Below are positions 24,540 to 32,422 of a stretch of DNA of 64,000 bases, piece by piece. Within the stretch, counting starts at the first letter, position 1. The number at the start of each line of letters is the position of its first letter. The notes under the pieces are model-generated. The model saw only the letters and a list, made by a program, of their open reading frames with translations. It was not told the origin of the DNA and did no database searches. The position numbers were made by a program, and so were the translations under genes. The DNA is from Streptomyces genisteinicus (GTDB taxonomy: Bacteria; Actinomycetota; Actinomycetes; Streptomycetales; Streptomycetaceae), in the NCBI RefSeq assembly GCF_014489615.1, contig NZ_CP060825.1:186001-250000 (forward strand), written 5' to 3'.

Positions 24540-26102
24540 ATGTCCACGGCCCAGCAGCCGATCCCCCTGCCCGTCACCTCCGTCACCTGCCTGGAGGACC
24601 GCGCCCAGGTCGAACGCACCGCCACCGTCGAGCTGGAGGCCGGGGTGCGGCGGCTGCGCCTCGGACCGGTGAGCGCGCTCGCCGTCGACCGCACCCTGCA
24701 CGCCGAACTGACCGCGGACCACCCGGCGGCCGTGCTCGACGCGCGGATCGTCCGCACCTGGACGCCGCGCCCTCCGGTGCCGTCCGCCGACCGGGATCCC
24801 GCCCTTCGCCTGCGCGAGCACGCCCTCGACGAGGAGCGCCGCACCCTGGAGCCGCGCCGTGACCGGCTGCGCGTCCGGCTCGACCTGCTGGACGGGCTGG
24901 TCCGCGACGTGCTGCGCGACGCCGGAGAGGGCGCGGGCGCCGGGGAGTCCGACGCCGCCCGCTGGTCGGACGCCCTGGACCGGGTGGACGGCGAACGCGA
25001 CACGTGCGCGGAGGAACTGCGCGGCACGGAGGCGCGCCTCGCGTCGCTCGCCGCCGAACTCGGCGACGTGCGACGGGCGATGGACCTCGCCGTGGAGGAG
25101 CCGGCGGAGCTGGTCGGTCATGTCGAGCTGACCGTCGAGTCCGCGGCCGCCGGGCAGGCCGTGCTGCGCCTGCGCCATCTGACCCCGTGCGCACTGTGGC
25201 GCCCCGCCTACCGGGCGGTGCTGGACGGCGGGTCCCTGTCGCTGGAGACCGACGCGATGGTCTGGCAGCGCACCGGCGAGGACTGGCGGGACGTGCGGCT
25301 GACGCTGTCGACCGCGCGGTCGGCCCAGGCCGCCGAACCGCCACGGCTCGCCGAGGACCGGCTGACCCTGCGCGACCGCTCCGCCGCGGAGCGCCGCACG
25401 GTCGAGGTCGAGCTGCGCGAGGAGGAGATCGCGGAGCTCGGCCCGGTGCCCGTGGCGGGGCTGCCCGGTGTGGACGACGGGGGCCGGACCCGGGTCCTGC
25501 ACGCCCCCGTCGCCGTGTCGGTCCCGGGTGACGGGCGCGCCCACCGGGTGCCCGTGTCCTCCTTCAGCGCGCCGGCGGAGAGCGAGTACGCCTGCGCGCC
25601 CGAGCTCTCCCCCCTGGTCACCCAGGTGGTGCGGTTCGACAACCTGTCGGGCCACGCCCTGCTGGCGGGCCCGGTGGACCTGGTCCGGGGCAGCGGGTTC
25701 AGCGGCCGCGGCACGCTGGAGTTCGGCGCGCCGGGGGCGCCGGTGGAGCTGGCCTTCGGCAGCAGTGACGACCACCGGGTGGTCCGCCGCACCGAGGAGT
25801 CCCGGGAGGTGGCGGGGCTCGCCCAGCGGACCGTGATCGCGCGGACGGTCACCCTGCACGTGTCCCGGTTCTCGCCCCCCGGCGAGGAGGGCGACCGCCG
25901 CATCGTCGTCCGGGAGCGGATCCCGGTCTCGGAGGTCTCCGCGGTGGAGGTCCGCGTGCGGGAGGAGGCCTGTTCCCCGGTGCCCGACGCGGTCGACGAC
26001 GAGGGCGTCGTCCGCTGGGACGTGCTCCTGCCGCCCGGCGGGAGCCGCACTCTCACGCTCGCCTACGAACTCTCGGCGAGCTCCCGGGTCGCGGGGCTCT
26101 GA
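24540..26102 (+). CDS. DUF4139 / mucoidy-inhibitor MuiA-like protein, short form
   Basis: 520 residues, the same architecture as the preceding gene but without the Pro/Ala insert: VTCLEDRAQVERTATVELEAGVRRL (DUF4140), coiled coil (about 85-185), LWRPAYRAVLD ... MVWQRTGEDWRDVRLTLSTA, then EYACAPELSPLVTQVVRFDNLSGHALLAGPVDL and a closing beta-rich DUF4139 end. ATG 24540 is 6 bp after the upstream stop, so the paralogues are co-transcribed and could form a heteromer. Confidence 0.9.
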   Translation: MSTAQQPIPLPVTSVTCLEDRAQVERTATVELEAGVRRLRLGPVSALAVDRTLHAELTADHPAAVLDARIVRTWTPRPPVPSADRDPALRLREHALDEERRTLEPRRDRLRVRLDLLDGLVRDVLRDAGEGAGAGESDAARWSDALDRVDGERDTCAEELRGTEARLASLAAELGDVRRAMDLAVEEPAELVGHVELTVESAAAGQAVLRLRHLTPCALWRPAYRAVLDGGSLSLETDAMVWQRTGEDWRDVRLTLSTARSAQAAEPPRLAEDRLTLRDRSAAERRTVEVELREEEIAELGPVPVAGLPGVDDGGRTRVLHAPVAVSVPGDGRAHRVPVSSFSAPAESEYACAPELSPLVTQVVRFDNLSGHALLAGPVDLVRGSGFSGRGTLEFGAPGAPVELAFGSSDDHRVVRRTEESREVAGLAQRTVIARTVTLHVSRFSPPGEEGDRRIVVRERIPVSEVSAVEVRVREEACSPVPDAVDDEGVVRWDVLLPPGGSRTLTLAYELSASSRVAGL

Positions 26103-26474
26103 GCGGGGGCGGTCGGGCTCTCCGGCGGCGCCGACGACACCCGCCGCCGCACCCGTTCGGCCCAACCGGGGCGTCCGCCCGGCCCGCGAGTGGCGCCGCT
26201 GACGGACCGCGGCACGTCGTGGCCGCTCGCTCCCGCGCTCCGGCGGGCGCATGTCCGGTTCCGGGTGCGGCCCAGGCCGTGCCGCGCGACCGCGCGGAGC
26301 CGGGTGCCCGGGGCTCCTCCGGTGTGCCCGTCGCGCGGGGCCGGATGCCGGGGCGGCGGCCGCCGGAGAGGCTGTGCCAAGGGCCGGCCCGTGACAGCGC
26401 GCGGGCGCGGCGCACGACACAGGGCCGGGGTGCCCGCAGAGAGCGCCCCCGGTCCCCTGCCGAAGGAGCACCCG
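26103..26474 (+). other. Intergenic, 372 bp, no gene seen
   Basis: Very GC-rich. I see no convincing gene, hairpin of terminator quality, or sigma-70-like promoter; the only clear signal is the Shine-Dalgarno AAGGAG (26463-26468) of the following SDR gene. Confidence 0.6.
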
Positions 26475-27350
26475 ATGGACGACGGACTCCCGCAGCGGCG
26501 GGTGGCGGTGGTCACCGGAGCGGCGCGGGGCATCGGCGCCGCCCTGTCGCGGGAACTGGCCGCACGGGGCCTGCGGGTCGCGCTGCTGGGCCGGGAGGTG
26601 GACGCGCTCCGGGCCGTCGCCGCCGGGCTGCCCTGGGATGCGCGCTGCTTCGGGGCCGACGTCACGGACCGGGCGGCCATGGCGGACACCGCCGACCGCG
26701 TGGCACGGGAGATGGGTCCGGCGTCCGTCGTGGTGGCCAACGCGGGCATCGCGGCGACGGGGCCGTTCGCCGACGCGGACCCCGACCTGTGGGAGCGGGT
26801 GGTGGACGTGAACCTCCTCGGCAGCGCCGGCACCGCACGCGTCTTCCTTCCCCACCTCGCCCGCACGCGCGGTTACTTCCTCCAGATCGCCAGTACCGCG
26901 TCCTTCGGCTCCGCGCCCATGATGAGCGCGTACTGCGCCTCCAAGGCGGGGGTGGAGTCCTTCGCGCAGGCACTGCGCGCGGAGGTCGCGCCGCAGGGCA
27001 TCGGCGTCGGGATCGCGTATCTGCACTGGACGCGCACGGAGATGACCCGGGACATCGACGAGCACCCGGTGCTGGTGGCGCTGCGGTCCTCGCAGCCGCG
27101 TTTCGCCGCGCGGGTGCACCCGCCCGAGGAGGTCGCCCGGCAACTGCGGCGGGGCATCGCCCGGCGCGCCACCAGCATCCACTGCCCGCCCTGGCTGCGG
27201 CTCCTCCAGCCGTTGCGCCCGCTGTTCCCGCCGCTGGTGGCCCATGTGTCCCGCAGGCACCTGAAGCTCCTCGACGACGCCGAACTCGCCCGGACCTCGG
27301 GGGTTCTGGGCGCGGGGGGCGCGGCGGACTGGGGCGCCCGCCCGGGGTAG
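26475..27350 (+). CDS. Short-chain dehydrogenase/reductase, membrane-leaning type
   Basis: 291 residues. Rossmann start VAVVTGAARGIGAAL (TGxxxGIG), NAG in VVVANAGIAATG, catalytic Ser in IASTASFGS and Y-x3-K in MSAYCASKAGVESFAQAL. The C-terminal third (LRLLQPLRPLFPPLVAHVSRRHLKLL) is more hydrophobic than in simple SDRs, as in the SDRs that act on lipids. NAD(P)-dependent oxidation or reduction of an unknown substrate. ATG 26475 with AAGGAG at ideal spacing. Single gene. Confidence 0.92.
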   Translation: MDDGLPQRRVAVVTGAARGIGAALSRELAARGLRVALLGREVDALRAVAAGLPWDARCFGADVTDRAAMADTADRVAREMGPASVVVANAGIAATGPFADADPDLWERVVDVNLLGSAGTARVFLPHLARTRGYFLQIASTASFGSAPMMSAYCASKAGVESFAQALRAEVAPQGIGVGIAYLHWTRTEMTRDIDEHPVLVALRSSQPRFAARVHPPEEVARQLRRGIARRATSIHCPPWLRLLQPLRPLFPPLVAHVSRRHLKLLDDAELARTSGVLGAGGAADWGARPG

Positions 27351-27534
27351 GCCGTCCGGAACACGTCCCGCGGCGTCCGCGTCCCCCGCCTGGGGGCTTT
27401 CGCGGAGCGCCGCGGCCGTCCGGGGTGTGGACTCGCACCTGCGGGTGGACGGCGCGGGCAGCGGCCGGACCGGGGCCGTCCCCGGCACCCGCCGGCCCCG
27501 CCCCGCGATCCACGACCCGTTCGGAGAAGCGCAC

Positions 27535-27882
27535 ATGACAGCGATGACCGCCTGTTCCACGGCCCCCGGCATCCGGCGGCGCGGCCGCGCGTGGGTGATC
27601 ACCCTCGGGGACGCCCCGCGCGGCCAGGCCCTCGACAGGGTCGTGCGCACGGTCGACGGCATCGTGTCGGCCGACGACGCGGCCCTGGTCGTCGACGCGG
27701 GCGCCGTCACCTCGGCGGACGACTCGCTGGTGGAGTGGCTCACCGCCGTCGGCAGGCGGCTCCCCTTGTGCGTCGCCGCACCGTCCCCGACGGTGCGGAC
27801 GCTGCTCCGCAGCTCCGGGGCGGGCCGTTCGGTGCCGTCGGCCTCGTGCATGGGCGAGGCGCTCGACACCGTCGGCATCTGA
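27535..27882 (+). CDS. STAS-like domain protein
   Basis: 115 residues. Beta-alpha pattern of anti-sigma antagonist (STAS) proteins: RAWVITLGDAP strand, DAALVVDAGAVTSADDSLVEWLTAVGRRLPLCVAAPSPTVRTLLRSSG. The loop TSADDSLVEWL aligns with the phosphorylated loop of SpoIIAA, with Ser candidates. Short and divergent. ATG 27535 follows GGAGAAG. Likely a partner-switch component; none of its regulators is adjacent. Confidence 0.65.
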   Translation: MTAMTACSTAPGIRRRGRAWVITLGDAPRGQALDRVVRTVDGIVSADDAALVVDAGAVTSADDSLVEWLTAVGRRLPLCVAAPSPTVRTLLRSSGAGRSVPSASCMGEALDTVGI

Positions 27883-27921
27883 ACCGCCCGCCCGACAGCC
27901 AGGAGGGACGGTGACGCCGGG

Positions 27922-28413
27922 ATGCAGACGTTTCTCCCGTACCCGGACTTCAGGCAGTCCGCGGCCTCGCTCGACGTGAGGCGTCTGGGCAAGCAGCGGG
28001 TGGAGGCCCTCCAGGTGCTCCGCGGCCTCACCGTGCCCGGCTACGGATGGCGACACCATCCGGCGGTGCGGATGTGGGCGGGCTACGAGGAAGCGCTGGT
28101 CCGCTACGGACTGGAGGTGTGCGAGGTGTGGACGGACGCCGGGCGTGCGGACAGCTGCGCGCTGACCCTGGTGCACGACTTCCGTGCCTGGGCACCCGAG
28201 GCTCTGTCCACGGCCCGCAGCCAGGACCGGCTGGCGGCGGCGGGCGACCTGCCGCCGTGGCTCGGTCGCGCGGACTTCCACCGCAGCCACCGGTCCGCGC
28301 TGGTCCGCAAGGACCCCGCGCACTACCGCGAGCGCTTCCCGGACGTGCCGGACGACCTGCCGTACGTGTGGCCGCCGTCCGACCGCACCCGCGAAGCCCC
28401 GGCGGACGACTGA
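27922..28413 (+). CDS. MSMEG_6728 family protein (pyrimidine-dimer glycosylase-like)
   Basis: 163 residues. The N-terminus MQTFLPYPDFRQSAASLDVRRLGKQRVEALQVLRGL and the pattern HPAVRMWAGYEEALVRYG and HRSHRSALVRKDPAHYRERF are the conserved signature of this family, which is distantly related to T4 endonuclease V type pyrimidine-dimer DNA glycosylases. A nucleic-acid repair role is plausible but not shown for the family. ATG 27922 has AGGAGGGACGG upstream. Confidence 0.85.
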   Translation: MQTFLPYPDFRQSAASLDVRRLGKQRVEALQVLRGLTVPGYGWRHHPAVRMWAGYEEALVRYGLEVCEVWTDAGRADSCALTLVHDFRAWAPEALSTARSQDRLAAAGDLPPWLGRADFHRSHRSALVRKDPAHYRERFPDVPDDLPYVWPPSDRTREAPADD

Positions 28414-28741
28414 CCGCGAGCGGTGCCCGGCTCCGCCGCGTGGACGGTCCCGCGACCACGGGGACGCGTGCGGGGGCGGCGCCCCCTTCGCCTCCCGTCC
28501 CCCTCCGCCCGTCCCCCGATCGCCGCGAAGCGGCCTGCGCGGCCGCGTCCGGCGCGTGGGGAAGCCGGGGAGCCACCGCCTCGGTTCGCGGCGCCTCGGG
28601 GCGATCCTCCGGGCGGCCCCCGGCCGTGCGGTGGTGCTCCTCATCGGCCGGGACGACCCTGGGCAGAGCGGCCGGCGCACGGCCGCGTGCGGTGTCCTGC
28701 CGGACCCGGGCGAACCGGTCTCCCGTACCGCCGCACCACGT

Positions 28742-28764
28742 CCCGAGCCGGCACACGGCTCGGG
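28742..28764. other. Perfect 9-bp inverted repeat before the DUF2945 gene
   Basis: cccgagccg, loop gcaca, cggctcggg (28742-28764), 21 bp before ATG 28786. Could be an operator or an mRNA hairpin just upstream of the GGAAGG ribosome site. The rest of the 372-bp gap 28414-28785 shows no gene. Confidence 0.6.
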
Positions 28765-28785
28765 CACCGACCGGAAGGCGACGTC

Positions 28786-29010
28786 ATGGCGAAGAAGCGC
28801 AGGCTCCACAAGGGCGACAAGGTCTCGTGGCGCAGTCACGGCCACGAGGTGACCGGCAAGGTCACCGGCCGCCACACCGAGCGGACCGAGGCGGCGGGCC
28901 GCACGGTGGACGCCTCGCCCGAGGAACCCCAGTACGAGGTGGAGAGCGACGATTCGGGCCGCAGTGCCGTGCACAAGCGGGACGCCCTGCGCAAGAAGGG
29001 CGGCTCCTGA
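28786..29010 (+). CDS. DUF2945 (hypervirulence-associated TUDOR-like) protein
   Basis: 74 residues: KGDKVSWRSHGHEVTGKVTGRHTERTEAAGRTVDASPEEPQYEVES, the DUF2945 pattern of a small SH3/Tudor-like barrel, with lysine-rich ends. In actinobacteria and others it commonly sits next to DUF3140 genes, as here. Function unknown, nucleic-acid or chromatin-like binding is only suggested by the fold. GGAAGG at 28773-28778 before ATG 28786. Confidence 0.88.
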   Translation: MAKKRRLHKGDKVSWRSHGHEVTGKVTGRHTERTEAAGRTVDASPEEPQYEVESDDSGRSAVHKRDALRKKGGS

Positions 29011-29326
29011 GGCCGGAGGACCTGGAGGAGACGTACCGCGCGTTCCGGGAGAGCGTCGGTACGACGGCGTCCGGGCTCACCGGCCGGCTCGCCACCGGCG
29101 CGGCGGCGGGGGTGGCGGGGGCGGGAGCGTCGGCCACGCGTCCGGGCGGCGTATCGCCGGCCTGCTGGGCACGAGAAAGGCCGATCTGAGTGACGCCGAC
29201 TTCGCGCACATGCGCAAAGTGAACGGTTACGTCCACCGCCATCTCGCCCAGCGGCCCGACGGTGACGTCGCGGACAGCGCGTGGTGCCGCTCGTCGGTGA
29301 ACTGGGGGCACGCCCCGGAGAAGTGA
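29007..29326 (+). pseudogene. DUF3140 gene with a one-base frameshift
   Basis: The N-terminal half (PEDLEETYRAFRESVGTTASGLTGRL) is in one frame and the C-terminal half (VGHASGRRIAGLLGTRKADL, then AHMRKVNGYVHRHLAQRPDG and NWGHAPEK) in another; joined they give a normal DUF3140 protein. The switch falls in the G-run tract 29105-29135 and needs one base restored. No ATG/GTG/TTG is available at the N-terminus; the best start is CTG 29007, which overlaps the DUF2945 stop as CTGA with GAAGGG upstream. Either decayed or a sequence artefact. Linked with DUF2945. Confidence 0.75.
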
Positions 29327-29362
29327 CGTCCGGACGGCCGCCCGAGCGGCCCGTCCGGACGT
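29326..29362. terminator. Bidirectional hairpin between convergent DUF3140 and ferredoxin genes
   Basis: Twelve perfect bp (29326-29337 with 29351-29362) extended inward by a further 3-4 bp, with one bulge and a small loop. It starts at the last base of the DUF3140 stop and ends 13 bp before the ferredoxin stop. Confidence 0.85.
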
Positions 29363-29375
29363 TCCGTGGGCGGGC

Positions 29376-29780
29376 TCAGGCTCTCGCCGCGGGCCCGGGC
29401 GGGGCGAAGGTGTACAGGTCGAGGATGTCCGGGAGCGGGGCTATGCCCGGTCCCCCGTCGCGGACCCAGGCGACGATGTCCTCGGTGGCGGCGGCGTCGT
29501 TGACGAGACCGAGCCAGACCGGCCGGCCGCCGGCGGCCCTGCCGCGGGCGGAGGGGCGCACCACGACGACGTTGGCCCGCTCGCACACGTCGAGGCAGTC
29601 GGAGACGGTCACCGGCCCCGCCTCCCGCAGGCGGGCGACCTGGGCCGCGTGGTCGACGCCCTTCACCTTGGGGCTGCCGCAGCAGCAGTCGCGGCAGACG
29701 ACGACGCGGCACGGCACGGGGCCGGCGGCCGCCCTGCCGGCAGGCTCGCCGCTCGTCGCTCCGGTGGGTGTGGCGGGCAT
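29376..29780 (-). CDS. Thioredoxin-like (2Fe-2S) ferredoxin, B12-riboswitch controlled
   Basis: 134 residues. The thioredoxin-fold 2Fe-2S ferredoxin pattern is CRVVVCRDCCCGSPKVKGVDH at about 24-44 and DCLDVCERANVVVV at about 62-75, giving the needed Cys pairs; the C-terminus DIVAWVRDGG and LYTFAPPGP is a typical ending. Electron transfer partner for an unknown enzyme. The cobalamin riboswitch in its leader says expression falls when B12 is high, so a role in cobalamin or corrin-ring biosynthesis, or in a B12-independent bypass, is the best inference. ATG 29780 with GAGAGAGGGA. Confidence 0.88.
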   Translation of the reverse strand: MPATPTGATSGEPAGRAAAGPVPCRVVVCRDCCCGSPKVKGVDHAAQVARLREAGPVTVSDCLDVCERANVVVVRPSARGRAAGGRPVWLGLVNDAAATEDIVAWVRDGGPGIAPLPDILDLYTFAPPGPAARA

Positions 29781-29831
29781 GGCGCACCGTCCCTCTCTCC
29801 GGGGAGATCCGCCCCGGTGGTCCGTGGAGGA

Positions 29832-29979
29832 GGCGACCGCGTGAGTCTCCTGGCTCTCGGGTCCGTGCCCGTCCCTGCCTGCCCGCCCGCGCTCGGGCCG
29901 TGGCATGCCGGGACCGGCTCACCGATCACAGTGGCGGGACCGCGCCGGATTCACACCGGTTTCCTCGTCCGCCGTCGCC
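29832..29979 (-). promoter_or_regulatory. Cobalamin (B12) riboswitch
   Basis: Read on the minus strand: P1 5' strand GGCGAC (29974-29979), GGAAACCGGTGTGAATCCGG (plus coordinates 29945-29964), GCGGTCCCGCCACTG (ending 29929), then the B12 box GAGCCAGGAGACTC (29843-29856), then P1 3' strand GTCGCC (29832-29837). These conserved elements and their order match the cobalamin aptamer. A 6-bp GC hairpin (29799-29804 with 29812-29817) lies between the aptamer and the ribosome site of the ferredoxin gene, suggesting control of translation initiation. Confidence 0.93.
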
Positions 29980-30245
29980 TTGAGGGCTGTCCCGCGGTAC
30001 CCGGCGCAGTCGCGTGACCGCCGGGTACCGCGGGGCAGCCCCTTGTCGCCGGGCATCATCTCATCCGTGATCGCAGCGGCGGCACGGCGGTCCCGACGCG
30101 GCCGCCCCGGCCCGGTGTTCGCGTGTCGGCCGTCCCGGCGGCGCGCGGGATGCCTCAATGAACGGGCACCGCAGTACCCGCCGGACTCCGGATCGGTGCA
30201 CCGGGCCCTCCCGGCGGACCGGCTCATGTGAGGAGTGCAGTCCCC

Positions 30246-31040
30246 ATGCAGATCGCCCTCGACGGCAGGACCGCTCTGGTCACCGGCTCGACCCAGGGGA
30301 TCGGGGCGGCGATCGCCGCCGGTCTGGCGGCGGCGGGCGCGCGGGTGGCGGTCAACGGCCGTGATCCCGGGCGGACCGGGGAGGCCGTGGAACGCCTGCG
30401 GGAGCAGGTGCCGCACGGCGACTTCGTCGCGGCGCCGGGTGACCTCGCGACGGAGCCCGGGGCGTCCGAGGTGCTGGGCCGGCTCCCCGCGGTCGACGTG
30501 CTCGTCAACAACCTCGGGGTCTTCGGATCACGTCCCGCGCTCGAGATCGACGACGCCGAGTGGCGCCGCTACTTCGAGGTCAACGTCCTGTCGGCGGTGC
30601 GTCTGATCCGCGCCTGCCTGCCGGGGATGGCGGAACGGGGCTGGGGCCGGGTGCTCAACATCGCCAGTGACTCGGCGGTGGTCACCCCGGCCGAGATGAT
30701 CCACTACGGCACGACCAAGACCGCGCTGCTGGCCGTCACCCGCGGGTTCGCCAAGGAGGCCGCCGGGACGGGGGTGACGGTCAACTCCGTGATCGCGGGG
30801 CCGACGCACACCGGGGGCGTCGAGGAGTTCGTCCACTCGCTCGTCGGCGCGGATCTGCCGTGGGACGAGGCGCAGCGTGTGTTCATGCGGGAGCACCGTC
30901 CGCAGTCGCTGATCCAGCGGCTGATCGAGCCCGAGGAGATCGCGCACATGGTCGTCTACCTGAGCTCGGGCTTCGCGTCGGCGACGACCGGCGGCGCGCT
31001 CCGTGTCGACGGGGGCTACGTCGACGCGATCCTCCCGTAG
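30246..31040 (+). CDS. Short-chain dehydrogenase/reductase
   Basis: 264 residues. TGSTQGIGAAIA cofactor loop (about 13-24), NNLG, catalytic Ser in NIASDSAVVTP, Y-x3-K as IHYGTTKTALLAVTRG and a C-terminal GGALRVDGGYV. Closely follows the 3-oxoacyl-ACP reductase-like SDR pattern, but the substrate is not defined. ATG 30246 with AGGAG at 30231-30235; the in-frame GTG 30228 has no ribosome site. Divergent from the riboswitch-ferredoxin unit. Confidence 0.93.
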   Translation: MQIALDGRTALVTGSTQGIGAAIAAGLAAAGARVAVNGRDPGRTGEAVERLREQVPHGDFVAAPGDLATEPGASEVLGRLPAVDVLVNNLGVFGSRPALEIDDAEWRRYFEVNVLSAVRLIRACLPGMAERGWGRVLNIASDSAVVTPAEMIHYGTTKTALLAVTRGFAKEAAGTGVTVNSVIAGPTHTGGVEEFVHSLVGADLPWDEAQRVFMREHRPQSLIQRLIEPEEIAHMVVYLSSGFASATTGGALRVDGGYVDAILP

Positions 31041-31170
31041 CCGCCGTGCGGCTCGGCGGACGACCGGCGGCGGGCGGGGTCCGCCCGGCGGCGCGGCGCA
31101 GGAGGCGTTTTGGCCCGGTGCGTCCGGGCAGGCGAGTGGATGAGCAGGACGCACCGACGAAAGGACCGAC

Positions 31171-31344
31171 ATGAGCGCCGGAGAGAAGGCCAAGGCCAAG
31201 ACCGAGCAGGTTGTCGGGAAGGCCGTGCGGAAGACGGCCCATGCAATGGGCAAGGAGACGACCGCCGCGAAGGGCGCGGCCCTGGAGACCCGTGGCAGGG
31301 CCCGGGGGGCCAAGGAGAAGGCGAAGGGCCGTTTCGGCCACTGA
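31171..31344 (+). CDS. CsbD-like small stress protein
   Basis: 57 residues, highly charged (Lys, Ala, Glu, Gly): MSAGEKAKAKTEQVVGKAVRKTAHAMGKETTAAKGAALETRGRARGAKEKAKGRF, with the loose K-A-K repeat of the CsbD family and no hydrophobic core. ATG 31171 with AAAGGA at 31160-31165. CsbD proteins are general-stress (SigB-regulon) products in Gram-positives; function unknown. Confidence 0.75.
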   Translation: MSAGEKAKAKTEQVVGKAVRKTAHAMGKETTAAKGAALETRGRARGAKEKAKGRFGH

Positions 31345-31411
31345 CCCCGCGCACCGGAGTGCGCCCGCGGGCCCGGCCACCGCTTCGGCGGTCGCCGGGC
31401 CCGCGTCGCTG

Positions 31412-31640
31412 TCACGGTGCGGTGTTCCGCCTGCGGCGGCGCAGCGCCCACGGTCCGCCGGTGACCGCGCAGGCCGCTCGTCGCCGCCGAGGCGGCGACG
31501 AGCGGCAGCGCCGAAGTCCCGTCCGGGGAGGACGTCTCCCGCTCGGTGCCGCCGGAGACGTCCGCGGTCTCGCCCAGCCCGAGGGCGGCGGCTCCCGCCA
31601 GGAGCGGGCGGACCGTGGTGATGCGTCCTGTGTGTGACAC
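31412..31640 (-). pseudogene. Small secreted/tail-anchored protein gene with a one-base frameshift
   Basis: On the minus strand a frame from GTG 31640 (SHTGRITTVRPLLAGAAALGLG, a signal-like start) continues to ALPLVAASAATSGL. It then reads into noise, while the neighbouring frame continues CAVTGGPWALRRRRRNTAP and stops at 31412. Joining them at about 31466 by one missing base gives a 75-residue protein with an N-terminal hydrophobic segment, a Ser/Thr/Glu-rich middle and a hydrophobic C-terminus ending in an Arg tail, common among Streptomyces small surface proteins. The interpretation rests on pattern only. Confidence 0.4.
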
Positions 31641-31773
31641 CGTGCGGCACCCGTCCGTCGTGCGGGACCCCGTGTGCCTCGCATGATCAGACCGGCGGGA
31701 GAGATGGTTGCCCTCGCGGTCGCGGGTTCTCGCACGGTCCCGCTCTCCCGTCCCGCGCACCGGAGCGGCGGGG

Positions 31774-31850
31774 CGGTGGACGCGGGGCGCCCGGAACCCG
31801 CCGGTGGACGCGGGGCGCCCGGCACGGGGCAGTGGATGCGGGGAGCCCGG
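31774..31850. repeat. 28-bp-period imperfect direct repeat, three copies
   Basis: A 21-bp core (cggtggacgcggggcgcccgg) is exact at 31774-31794 and 31802-31822 and degenerate at 31830-31850, spaced by 28 bp. It lies in the 525-bp stretch 31345-31869 between CsbD-like and DUF6194 genes, 20 bp past the DUF6194 stop. Confidence 0.85.
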
Positions 31851-31869
31851 CGCCCGCCGGCCGTGTCCG

Positions 31870-32346
31870 TCAGCCTCCGGAGGGGCCGGGGCGCCGTTCG
31901 TGGCGTGCCCGGGCCAGGCGGTGGGCGGTGGAGAGCAGTTCGGCGGTCGCCGTGCGCGTGCGCGGGCCCGGGTTGACCACCGCGAGCCAGCCCGCGGCCG
32001 CGTAGACGGGGTGGGCGACGACGGTGTCGTCGGCGGCCGGGGCCGTCGTGGCGGGTTCCCGTCCGCCGGGTGGACGGCCGGTCCACCGGGTGAACTCCTC
32101 TTTGCCGGCGGCGATGTTCACCCGGTGGGCGTCCGGGCGGTCGAGGCGGGACGTGGCGTCGCCGGGCAGGTTCTTCGTCACGATCGTCGCGAACGGCTGG
32201 GCGGCCGCGGGGACGACGCCGTCCGGTGCGTAGTAGAAGAACGTGTCGCCCCAGGCGACGTCGGGGGAACCGTCGCCGGGTGCGGGGCGGAGGGTCAGCA
32301 CGCCGTCCATGGCCGCCACGAAGGAGATGATCTCGTCCTGGGTCAT
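31870..32346 (-). CDS. DUF6194 family protein
   Basis: 158 residues. Conserved wording is DGVLTLRPAPGDGSPDVAWGDTFFYYAPDGVVPAAAQPFATIVTKNLPGD, then SRLDRPDAHRVNIAAGKEEFTRWTG. Soluble, alpha/beta, often encoded beside small regulators in Streptomyces. No catalytic function is known. ATG 32346; the gene is divergent from a MerR-type regulator starting 63 bp away, which may control it. Confidence 0.85.
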   Translation of the reverse strand: MTQDEIISFVAAMDGVLTLRPAPGDGSPDVAWGDTFFYYAPDGVVPAAAQPFATIVTKNLPGDATSRLDRPDAHRVNIAAGKEEFTRWTGRPPGGREPATTAPAADDTVVAHPVYAAAGWLAVVNPGPRTRTATAELLSTAHRLARARHERRPGPSGG

Positions 32347-32373
32347 GGCTCCAGCGTTCCATTCACGTGGTTG

Positions 32374-32422
32374 TGGAGACTTGCGGGGAGTCCATGAGGG
32401 GATACGGGATGGCAAGTCTCCA
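32374..32422. other. 11-bp perfect inverted repeat bracketing the MerR gene start
   Basis: tggagacttgc (32374-32384) and gcaagtctcca (32412-32422), separated by 27 bp that contain both candidate ATGs (32394, 32409) and their ribosome sites. It may be a regulator-binding site with two half sites 38 bp apart, or an mRNA hairpin hiding the translation start. Confidence 0.6.

Noticed and set aside
22620..28031. A minus-strand open frame of 1803 residues
   Set aside because: It lies opposite several well-supported plus-strand genes and has GC-frame composition only.
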